From JABFSM01 sp963762545 (GTDB lineage Bacteria; Gemmatimonadota; Gemmatimonadetes; Gemmatimonadales; GWC2-71-9), in the NCBI GenBank assembly GCA_963762545.1, contig CAVXLC010000008.1, positions 1-64,000 of the forward strand: a DNA stretch of 64,000 nucleotides, read 5' to 3'. The translations under genes were made by a program, and so were the position numbers. The notes beneath the pieces are model-generated. The model saw nothing but the letters and a program-made list of their open reading frames with translations, did no database searches and was not told the DNA's origin. Shown here in pieces: positions 56,770-64,000 of the stretch; within the stretch, counting starts at the first letter, position 1, and the number at the start of each line of letters is the position of its first letter.

Positions 56770-59409
56770 CTAGGACCCCACCAGGACGAAGGCCGCCCAG
56801 CGCGACGGATGCGACCGCTCGTCGGTGGCGGCGATCCACCGCGACCTGACCCGCGCCAGCGCCGTCGCGGCGGGATGCCCCGCCTTGAGCTCGAGGTAGA
56901 ACGCCTGCACGAAATCCGCGGCCGCCTGGTCCGGCACCCGCCAGAGGGTCACCAGCGCACTCCGGGCTCCGGCGGCGAGGAACGCATACTGCATTCCCAC
57001 CACCCCTTCGCCCCGCACCCACCGCCCCACCGCGGTTTCGCAGGCGGACAGCGTCACCAGCTCCGCGTTCAAGTGCAGCCGGCGAATCTCCGGGAGCGCC
57101 AGCACCTTCCCCGCGAACAACAGCGCGCTCTGCTCCGGCCTGCGGTCGCTGGTCCGGGCATGCAGTGCAAAATGGAGGTAGCGGTACCGCCCGGGAGACA
57201 GGCCCAGCCACCGCTCCACCGTGGCCCGCCGCCCCAGGAGCAGCTCGGAGCCGTCCGCGCGAAACAGATCGCGCACGGCCCGGGCCTCCCGCTCCGCGAA
57301 TGGCAGGGCGCCCTGGCCGAGCGACGGGTCCGGATTGTCCAGCGTCGGATTCCCCACCGCGAGCATCGCCCTGGTCCAGCGCGCCTGGGGAGTCCGCGCC
57401 AGCGCGGCCAGCACCGAGGCGGACGGACCATAGGAGACCGGCCGCGCGGCATCGTATCCGCCGGGACTCCCCGACAGCATCACTTCGGCGGGGATCCGAT
57501 GCAGCGGCCCGTCCAGCACGACCAGGAGAGCGGACCCGGAATCCGGCCGGAGCGGAGCGACGAACCGCCGGTGGGCCAGACGGGCCGCGGCGCGCCACAG
57601 CGTATCCTCGGCGGGGCGCGCCAGCGCTCCGGAGACGAAGCCGACGGTCGCGGCCAGCGAATCGGCGCTGCCCAGAATGACGGCCCGGGCGGAATCCCGG
57701 GTGATCCACCATCCGATGACCTGCTTCTCCCCCCAGAAGTAGGCCAGGAGCGCCCGCCCCCCGGGCCGAAGCAGCGAGCCGCGCAGCTCATCGACACTGG
57801 CAACCCGGCCGGCCGGCAGGGGCTCGGCGGATTCGAGGCGAGTCAGGGAATCTCCCAGCACGGCGAGCCTGCGGTCCAGGGCCGCAAGCCCGGTGGAGTC
57901 GTTCTGCCGTTCCCGTGCGTCGTAGGCCTCGCGCATCTGCTGGCCGAGGATCTGGCGTGGGGACCCCTGGACGAATACTCCTCGGTCGGCCATCAGCTCG
58001 AGGAGCATCCGGCCCCGCGCCCGCTCGGCGACCGCCAGGGCATCGAGCGGCCGGCCCGCGGCGAGGTGGGTCCGGATGGCGCCTTCGTAGGCCGAGAGCC
58101 GGGGCGCCGCCACACCCATGCGGAGATCGCCGAGGGCCAGCCGGCCCCGCATCGACTCCAGCAAATCCAGCGCGGCGTCATAGGCGGCCGAGGCGGAAGG
58201 GCTCCCACCCGCCTCCAGCGCCTTGGCCCGCGCCTCCAGCGCGTTGAACTGGATCGAGGGATCGCCGAGGCTGTCGGCAATGACCCGCGCCGCGTCCGCG
58301 ACCCGAAGCGCGGTGGCCGGATCCTTCGCTTCGATCGCCGCGTCCACCAGGAGGATCCGGCTCGCCACCCGCTCCGCGCCGAAGCCGAGCTGGTCGGCGA
58401 GCGCCTGCACCCTGGCGAGCGTGTCCCGCGCCGCGGCAAGCCGATGCCGCGCCAGCTCGACTCCGCCGAGCACCATGAGCGCGCGAATCTCCATGCTTCG
58501 GTTGGCCATCGTTCGCCCGCCGGCCAGCGCGCCCTCGGCGTGCGGGGCGGCCGCACCGGGCTGGCCCGAATCGAGATAGAGCATCCCGAGCTCGGTGTGG
58601 AACTCCCCGGTGAGGCGCTGGTGCTGGATCGATTCGACATACTCCAGACCGCGCTGGAGCGCCGCGATGGCCCCGTCGTGGTCTCCGGTGTCGTCGAGGA
58701 CACTGGAGAGGTTCCCCAGCGCCAGCGCCATGGCCAGGGTGTCGTGCTGTTCCTCCGCCAGGCGGTACGACCGGCGCAGGGCGGCCTCGGCATCGTCGAA
58801 CCGGGCCAGATGGCGATAGCCGATGGCAACCTCGTTCCATCCTCCCGCAATCACCCTCACGGCGAGGGGAATCGCCTGGCGCAGCGCCAGGGACGTGCTG
58901 TCCGCCGCCAGGGCCTCGCGATAGCGCCCGCGGCGCGAGAGTGGAGTACCGAGGGCGTCATAGGCGAAGACGCCGAGCTCGCGGTCGCCGGTGCGCCGAT
59001 AGGCCGCGATGCCCCGCTCCGCGGCGGCGGTGGCGGAATCGAGCTGGCCGCGGCGCTCCAGCGCATGGCTCTCGATGACGTCCACCCAGCCCAGCCGACG
59101 CGGATCGGATCCCGCGAGGGACCGGGCGACCACCAGGCCGGCCGCCGAGCTGTCGGATCGGCCGGCGCGAACCATGGTCTCGGTCCACCAGAGCTGGCCA
59201 TACCACTGGTTGGCGGTATCGGACCGCGCCGCGAAAGAGTCGCGGATCCGCGCATAGGCCAGCGCGGCGGGGAGGAACCGGCCCGAGCCGACCAGTGCGC
59301 GGGGCTCCCGATACGCGGCGGTGTCGGCCAGGGGAGTTGGATCCGCGCCTCGGGCGCCGCAGCCCCAGGCGGCCGCGATGCCGAGAAGGAGCGTCCGTGC
59401 GGCGCGCAT
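56770..59409 (-). CDS. TPR-CHAT lipoprotein (caspase-like protease), operon with ECF sigma and anti-sigma
   Basis: The protein has 879 residues. The ATG at 59409 gives lipobox AWGC (Cys near residue 17). The N-terminal 550 residues are TPR-like helical repeats (VASRILLVDAAIEAKDPATA, GGWNEVAIGYRHLARFDDAE). The CHAT domain (about 585-879) has the caspase-like dyad: YRYLHFALHAR (His near residue 748) and LVTLSACETAVGRW (Cys near residue 788). It continues VVGMQYAFLAAGARSALVTL. CHAT proteins are proteases in cell-death and defence systems, but many with TPRs are simple extracytoplasmic signalling partners. It starts 2 bases after the anti-sigma stop, so it belongs to that regulon. Confidence 0.9.
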   Translation of the reverse strand: MRAARTLLLGIAAAWGCGARGADPTPLADTAAYREPRALVGSGRFLPAALAYARIRDSFAARSDTANQWYGQLWWTETMVRAGRSDSSAAGLVVARSLAGSDPRRLGWVDVIESHALERRGQLDSATAAAERGIAAYRRTGDRELGVFAYDALGTPLSRRGRYREALAADSTSLALRQAIPLAVRVIAGGWNEVAIGYRHLARFDDAEAALRRSYRLAEEQHDTLAMALALGNLSSVLDDTGDHDGAIAALQRGLEYVESIQHQRLTGEFHTELGMLYLDSGQPGAAAPHAEGALAGGRTMANRSMEIRALMVLGGVELARHRLAAARDTLARVQALADQLGFGAERVASRILLVDAAIEAKDPATALRVADAARVIADSLGDPSIQFNALEARAKALEAGGSPSASAAYDAALDLLESMRGRLALGDLRMGVAAPRLSAYEGAIRTHLAAGRPLDALAVAERARGRMLLELMADRGVFVQGSPRQILGQQMREAYDARERQNDSTGLAALDRRLAVLGDSLTRLESAEPLPAGRVASVDELRGSLLRPGGRALLAYFWGEKQVIGWWITRDSARAVILGSADSLAATVGFVSGALARPAEDTLWRAAARLAHRRFVAPLRPDSGSALLVVLDGPLHRIPAEVMLSGSPGGYDAARPVSYGPSASVLAALARTPQARWTRAMLAVGNPTLDNPDPSLGQGALPFAEREARAVRDLFRADGSELLLGRRATVERWLGLSPGRYRYLHFALHARTSDRRPEQSALLFAGKVLALPEIRRLHLNAELVTLSACETAVGRWVRGEGVVGMQYAFLAAGARSALVTLWRVPDQAAADFVQAFYLELKAGHPAATALARVRSRWIAATDERSHPSRWAAFVLVGS

Positions 59410-59411
59410 CT

Positions 59412-60017
59412 TCAGCGAGGCGGTGCGGCGGAGGGACCTTCGATCAGAGCCGAGCGCGCCAGCTCGCCGCCCAGCCGGTCGAGCGCTTCGACCTGCCAGA
59501 ACAGCGAGCCCGCCGAGCCGGCCCGGAGCGAATCGCGGGGCACCGTCAGCGCCGTGTCCGGCGTCTGGCGTTGGAGCAGCAGGCCGCCCTCCGGTCCGAA
59601 GCACCGAATCCGATAGCCGGCGGCGAGCGGGACCCTCGACCAGCGGGCGCTGACCAGCCCGTCCGTGGCGCTGGCTTCGAGTGCGATGACTGGTGCCGAT
59701 CCGCCCCGCTCCAGGCTCGGAGCCGTGGCGCCCGGCCCTTCTGAGCGCGCCATCCGCCAGAACCCGAGGCCCACCGCGGCGACCAGGACCGCCGCGAGCG
59801 CGAGGGTCCGGGAGCGAGGCCACCTCGAGGCACCGGGCGAGGGGCGGGCCGCCCGCAGGTCGTTGCCGCGCCGAACCAGCGCCCAGCACGCGTCGCAGCC
59901 GAAATAGTGCGCCTCGAAGGCCTCGGCCAGCGGCTCCGGCAAGGCGCCCCGGAGATAGCGACGGTCCAGCTCCTCGCGCTCGACCCGTTCGCAGCTGACG
60001 GCGTCTGCCATGCTCAT
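59412..60017 (-). CDS. Anti-sigma factor-like membrane protein with zinc-binding HC2 motif
   Basis: The protein has 201 residues. N-terminal motif RYLRGALPEPLAEAFEAHYF then GCDACW: the His-x3-Cys-x2-Cys zinc site of zf-HC2 anti-sigma proteins. One membrane segment (LALAAVLVAAVGLGFWRM, about 72-89) splits it from a periplasmic beta domain (LVSARWSRVPLAAGYRIRCF). Lies between the ECF sigma gene (16-base gap) and the CHAT gene (2-base gap). Its role would be to hold the sigma factor until an envelope signal arrives; this is inferred from family and order. Confidence 0.85.
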   Translation of the reverse strand: MSMADAVSCERVEREELDRRYLRGALPEPLAEAFEAHYFGCDACWALVRRGNDLRAARPSPGASRWPRSRTLALAAVLVAAVGLGFWRMARSEGPGATAPSLERGGSAPVIALEASATDGLVSARWSRVPLAAGYRIRCFGPEGGLLLQRQTPDTALTVPRDSLRAGSAGSLFWQVEALDRLGGELARSALIEGPSAAPPR

Positions 60018-60033
60018 AGGGTTCCCGCCCGGC

Positions 60034-60594
60034 TCATGGCGTTACATCCGGAGCATCGCCGAGGACCGCGGCGAGTCGCCGGAGCGCGCGATGCTTGCGA
60101 ACCCGGAGGGCTTCGGCGGTCACACCGAGACGGACCGAAACGTCGGCCGTCGGGAGGTCGTCGAAGTAGAGGAGCTCGAGGAGCCGGCGGTCGCCCGGAT
60201 CGAGCCGGGTCATGGCGCGGCGTACCGTGGCACACCGCTCCTCCCCCACCAGGACCAGGAGCGGATCGGCCGGCGCCGGCTGTTCCGCCTGCTCGACCTG
60301 GAGCCGACCGAGCGCGCGGGCCTCGCGGGAATCCGAACGATGGCGTTGCAGGCAGAGATGCCGGGCGGTCTGGAAGATGAAGGCCGGAAGCGCGTCGGGA
60401 TTCTGCAGCCGGCCTTCCCGGAGGGCGGCGCCGGCAACCCGCAGGGTCTCCTGGGCCAGGTCTTCCGCCAGGGTCGCATCCCCTACCCGGCGGAGCGCGA
60501 ACAGCCGGACCCGCTCCCAATAGGGCCCCGCGAGGTCGCGTTCCTCCGCCACCGGGGGACCCCCGCTGTAACGATCACCCTGCAAAGGCGACAT
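60034..60594 (-). CDS. ECF sigma-70 family factor
   Basis: The protein has 186 residues, from the ATG at 60594 (MSPLQGDRYSGGP). Region 2: FALRRVGDATLAEDLAQETL (the DAEDLxQET-type core). Region 4: ERCATVRRAMTRLDPGDRRL, LLYFDDLPTADVSVRLGVTA, EALRVRKHRALRRLAAVLGD (helix-turn-helix for the -35 element). This directs RNA polymerase to a small regulon, probably including its own operon. First gene of sigma, anti-sigma, CHAT. Divergent from the propeller gene at 60682. Confidence 0.92.
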   Translation of the reverse strand: MSPLQGDRYSGGPPVAEERDLAGPYWERVRLFALRRVGDATLAEDLAQETLRVAGAALREGRLQNPDALPAFIFQTARHLCLQRHRSDSREARALGRLQVEQAEQPAPADPLLVLVGEERCATVRRAMTRLDPGDRRLLELLYFDDLPTADVSVRLGVTAEALRVRKHRALRRLAAVLGDAPDVTP

Positions 60595-60681
60595 AGCTCC
60601 CGAAGCTGACGCCACGGAATGGACGTCGGTCCGATCATACGCCCGCGCCGGATGTCCGGCAATACCAGGAGGCAACCGCTG

Positions 60682-62280
60682 ATGCGCTCACGCTTTGGGG
60701 GATGGGCCGGATTCGGGGTGGTGGTTTCGGCGCTTGGCTTGGGGCTCGCGAGCCCGGCCGCCGCCAGGCAACCCGCCCCCGCCCCGCCTCAGTTCAAGGG
60801 TATTTGGGAGCCGGTGAGCTTCAGCGAGGACATCTCTCTTCGCGAAATCTTCTTCGTCACCATGAACCAGGGATGGGTGGCCGGTGACAAAGGCACCATC
60901 CTCCACACCAGGGACGCCGGAGCCACCTGGACCGCGCAGATGGGCGGAGATCCGGCGGCCGCCGAGGAGCCCGTCAAGCTGCTCCGGTTTCTGGACGAGC
61001 AGCATGGCTGGGCCGTCAAGGACGGCCGCATCCTCCGCACCCAGGACGGCGAATCGTGGGAGGACCTCGGCAAGGCCCCCCAGTACATCCAGGAGCTCGC
61101 CATGAGCTCCCCGACGGAAGGTGTCGCCGCGGGATTCCTCGGCATGGGCACGGTCCCGACCACCCTCTTGAAAACCCGGGATGGCGGAAAGACCTGGAAA
61201 CCGGTGACGATGTGCAGCGTCAAGGCGCTGGTCGAGGGGCTCAATCGCGAAGTCACCTGCTCGGTCGACCGCATCCAGTTCGTCACACCCACGGTCGGGT
61301 ACCTGGTCGCCCATCACCAGTGCGCCGGGATGGGGTGCGCGCCACCGCCGATCCTCGGCAAGACCGAAGACGGGGGCGAGAGCTGGCGCTTCTTCGTCGG
61401 ACCGGGCGATGCCGACGTGGTGGGTGCGACCGATCTGTTCTTCACCGACGAGAATACCGGGATCGTCCGCACCACCGACGGCAAGTTGTCGCGCACCACC
61501 GATGGCGGGGCCACCTGGAAAGGCCTGCTCGCCAGCACCGGGACCTACGGCAGCCTGATCTTCGCCGATCCCGAGGTGGGGTGGTTCCTCGAGGAATTCA
61601 AGATGAGTTACACCGTGGATGGGGGGAATCGCTGGAACTCCCGCGAGATTCGTTTCCCCGCGAACCCGAGGGCCTGGAGCTTCCCCCGTCGCGATCGCGC
61701 CTACCTGGTGGGTGACCACGGCATGGTGTACCGCTACAGCGTGGTGCCGGTGGCCCAGCCGGTCGCGGCGGCTTCGAAGCCTGCGCCCGTCATGCCATCC
61801 TTCGCGTCGCCGCTGGAGACCCAGGTCCCCGAGTTCGCCGGCTTCGTGCAGGACCTGACCACCATCGTCGACCAGCTGCCCGATTCGGCCGGCCCGCCCG
61901 CCGCCGCGGCGCCCGCCCCGGCGTTCGATCCCGGCGCGGCCTCCTCGGGGGGATTCACCCAGGACGCCGGCCCTCCTTCCCCATTCATTGCCGCATGCTG
62001 CGGCAAGCCGGTCAGCAAGGTCAATGCGATCCTTGGCGCGGTGCTCCAGAGCCTGCCGCAGTTCGTAACCCGCTTCAAGAACACCAACCTGCTGGTCGCG
62101 GGGCTGCGAATGCTCTCGACCATGCCCGCCCAGCTCGGCGAGGTGCGCACCGCGCTCCGCGACTTCAAGAGTGCCACCGACAAGCAGGGCGCGCAGGCGG
62201 CGCTGCTGCGGCTCGGCACCGCGGCCGGCTCGCTCAGGCAATCGACCCGGCAGGCATTCCAGAAGGAGGCCACACCATGA
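60682..62280 (+). CDS. YCF48-like beta-propeller secreted protein
   Basis: The protein has 532 residues. The ATG at 60682 (MRSRFGGWAGFG) gives a signal peptide ending AAARQ; longer starts upstream lack one. Propeller repeats of the YCF48/BNR type: FFVTMNQGWVAGDKGTILHT, RDAGATWTAQMGGD, KDGRILRTQDGESWEDL, TLLKTRDGGKTWKPVTM, RTTDGKLSRTTDGGATWKGL. The C-terminal 150 residues are a linker and helices (VNAILGAVLQSLPQFVTRFK, TATTL-rich; AACCGKP holds a Cys pair). In cyanobacteria such propellers aid photosystem assembly; here the role is unknown. Its stop overlaps the next start (ATGA). Confidence 0.82.
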   Translation: MRSRFGGWAGFGVVVSALGLGLASPAAARQPAPAPPQFKGIWEPVSFSEDISLREIFFVTMNQGWVAGDKGTILHTRDAGATWTAQMGGDPAAAEEPVKLLRFLDEQHGWAVKDGRILRTQDGESWEDLGKAPQYIQELAMSSPTEGVAAGFLGMGTVPTTLLKTRDGGKTWKPVTMCSVKALVEGLNREVTCSVDRIQFVTPTVGYLVAHHQCAGMGCAPPPILGKTEDGGESWRFFVGPGDADVVGATDLFFTDENTGIVRTTDGKLSRTTDGGATWKGLLASTGTYGSLIFADPEVGWFLEEFKMSYTVDGGNRWNSREIRFPANPRAWSFPRRDRAYLVGDHGMVYRYSVVPVAQPVAAASKPAPVMPSFASPLETQVPEFAGFVQDLTTIVDQLPDSAGPPAAAAPAPAFDPGAASSGGFTQDAGPPSPFIAACCGKPVSKVNAILGAVLQSLPQFVTRFKNTNLLVAGLRMLSTMPAQLGEVRTALRDFKSATDKQGAQAALLRLGTAAGSLRQSTRQAFQKEATP

Positions 62281-64000
62281 TTGCGTTCTCCCTGACTGGC
62301 CCTCATCGCGCTGGCGCGGTCGCGGCGCCGGCCCAGCAGCCCGCCGCGCCGTGTTGCGGCATCGTCTCGATCGACGCGGCCACCGGCATCATCACCGCCA
62401 GGGTCACCGCCACGGGCAACACTTTCCAGTTCAAGGCCCCCGACTCGCGGACCCTCGCGTCGCTGCGGGTCGGACAGGGAGTGTTCGCCAATTTCGGAGG
62501 CAAGCAGGTGTCTCTGGACGGACGCTCGGCCTGTTGCACCATCACCAGTGGGCCGACACCGGCCGGCGCGGTAGCGGCGGCGCGCCCTCCTGCTTCCCTT
62601 CCCCGGGCCGCCCCGCCGCCGGCTCCCCCACCGGCGCCACCGACCGCGGCGGCGCCTCCCGGCCGCGCCGGGCCCGCGCCGAACGCCGTGACGATGACCA
62701 ATGCCGCGATCAATCCCGCGATCCTGAATAACCTGCCCACGGTCACATCCGGGCCGCCCGTGGCAATCACCAGGACGAGGGCGCGGGCCTCCAGCCGGTT
62801 CCAGAGCGGCACCGTCACGACCCAGGTGGCCGGGAGAACCGTCAGCGCTCCGGTACTCTACCTTCGCGGACTCAAGGCGGTTGAACAGGCGCCGGATCTC
62901 CCCGACGACGCGCGGCGGCTCCTGGTGATGATGGTTCGGCGGGTGCCCATGGGCGAATCCGACCACTACATCGTCAACACCCAGCTGGCCAGGGACTGGA
63001 TCGCGACCCACGACGTGCCGGACGACGTCAAGCCGACCGAGCCGAAGGACAAGCAGTGCGGCAACTGGTACGATTCGTGGGATTGCGCCGGTCAGGCGGT
63101 GAGTGACGAGTGGCAGCGGACCTACGATCACGCGGTTGATGAATGGAAGGACGCCGAGAAGACCCTCGCCGATGCCTGGCAGACCAGCCAGGCCTGTTTC
63201 ACCGAGCGCACCATTTCCTCCGGCGACATCCCGGTGAAGTTCTCCATCACTCCGTCGATGACCGTAGACCTCTCCCAGAGCGGATCGAAGGGATCCGCCA
63301 AGGGCACCGTTTCCGGAAGCGCCACCCTCGGGATCCCCATGCAGTCCGACGTTGCCGCCCGGTTGGAGTTGTTCTACATCCCGTGCCTCCCCTTCGCGGT
63401 GCGTCCCAAGGCCCTCACCGGAGACGGAGTCCTCACCGTGGGAGAAGAGCTCAGCGCCAGCGTGTCGGCCACCGGGAGCTTCGACCGGACGTTCACGATA
63501 CCGCCCACCGGCGGCCCCGTGATTCCGATCCAGGTGATTCCCATCGTGATCGGCGGAGTTCCGGTGGCGGAGATGGACGTGAGTGCCTACATCGAGGGAA
63601 CTATCGAGGTCGAGCGCGCGCGGCCGGGCCGAGGGACAGTTCCAGATGAGGAACTCCAATCCGGCCCGAAGTTTGGCTTCTCCTGCAGCGGCAAGGGCTG
63701 CTCGGCCGGCTCCCAAGGGCTCGCCGTCCGCCACCACGACCAACGAGAGCGCCCGGATCCAGGGCACGGTGAGCGTCAAGCCGGCCATCTATACCGCTCT
63801 CCAGCTTGACTTCAACTACGAAGCGCTCAGCGCACGAGCCGGCCCCCAGCCCTACCTGCTGGGCGTGGCTTCCGGATGCGCCGCCGCCGCCGGATCTCAG
63901 GAGACCGGTGGACCCTCGAGCGGCGGGGAGAACCACGTGCTCAGCGCCGACCTGGACTGGGGAGTGGAGCTGCGGGCCGAAGCACTGGTGCTCGGCAAGG
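62277..64000 (+). CDS. Large secreted Cys-containing protein, partial at the window end (frame breaks)
   Basis: Starts ATG 62277 and runs past 64000. Early region PCCGIVSIDAATGIITARVT (about 24-43) and SACCTITSG give two CC pairs. A Pro/Ala linker follows (PPPAPPPAPPTAAAPPGRAG), then CGNWYDSWDC and beta-rich blocks (DIPVKFSITPSMTVDLSQSG, GPVIPIQVIPIVIGGVPVAE). One extra G near 63717 breaks the frame: SAGSQG continues as SPSATTTNESARIQGTVSVK and LDFNYEALSARAGPQPYLLG to the edge. The signal peptide also looks scrambled by two compensating indels (near 62295 and 62318): the corrected reading is MIAFSLLALIALAVAAPAQQ. Co-translated with the propeller protein. Function unknown. Confidence 0.75.

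Overview
The window looks like a chromosomal segment of a high-GC (about 65-70 percent) Gram-negative soil-type bacterium, most likely a Gemmatimonadota member. The signs are: strongly GC-rich third codon positions, many Ser/Thr kinases fused to TolB-like and TPR regions, an orphan duplicated ABC permease (ADOP type), many lipobox lipoproteins and outer-membrane barrels, a one-protein hybrid two-component system, and a CHAT protein downstream of an ECF sigma/anti-sigma pair. This placement is inferred from gene content; no 16S gene is present. The sequence reads like a long-read metagenome assembly: single-base indels break several otherwise well-conserved genes, most densely in the first 6.5 kb.

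Layout. 1-7774: a type I restriction-modification operon, hsdM-hsdS-(DUF262/DUF1524/DUF4268 gene)-hsdR, with overlapping stops and starts. 7980-11138: a lipoprotein, a Uma2-type nuclease, a DUF6883/DUF4926 pair and a small membrane protein. 11785-19155: a giant hybrid sensor kinase with REC and AraC domains, then a small ORF coupled to a zinc-ribbon Ser/Thr kinase with TPRs. 19369-20544: a deleted Uma2 copy, a MazEF-like toxin-antitoxin pair with its operator, and a small hypothetical gene. 21164-29771 (minus strand): a SET-domain methyltransferase, secreted and OmpA-like proteins, a beta-propeller glycosidase-like gene broken by an amber codon, and a DUF2911 protein. 30080-33709: a helix-turn-helix/Ser-Thr kinase/ABC permease fusion.

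34444-38978 is the most unusual part. Six tiny minus-strand genes (30-38 codons) share a conserved N-terminus (MKKxFxAPxL...TLxxLTL) with variable C-termini. This is the architecture of RiPP precursors, and the leader closely matches the YxxPxLxxxGxxxxxT pattern of lasso-peptide leaders. Three of them are followed by a strong hairpin that leads straight into an HTTM-family membrane protein, a lipoprotein amidohydrolase, or a deleted remnant of a second amidohydrolase. No lasso B or C protein is visible. How these genes work together is inference.

39412-50607: a beta-barrel, a small membrane protein, a haem-motif porin-like protein, cytochrome c, an M1 peptidase, a DUF2779 nuclease, CsbD, LysM and lipoproteins, then another kinase-TolB-TPR protein. 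50763-50935: tRNA-Gln(CUG) and tRNA-Ala(CGC). 51370-56695: two paralogous Ig-like repeat lipoproteins and a smaller lipoprotein. 56770-60594: an ECF sigma, anti-sigma and CHAT operon. 60682-64000: a YCF48-like propeller protein and a large Cys-containing secreted protein that runs off the end.

Two related families of GC-rich composite palindromic repeats (about 12 hairpin cores) sit between genes from 9.9 to 43.3 kb, usually within a few bases of a stop codon. They explain most of the spurious ORFs in those gaps.
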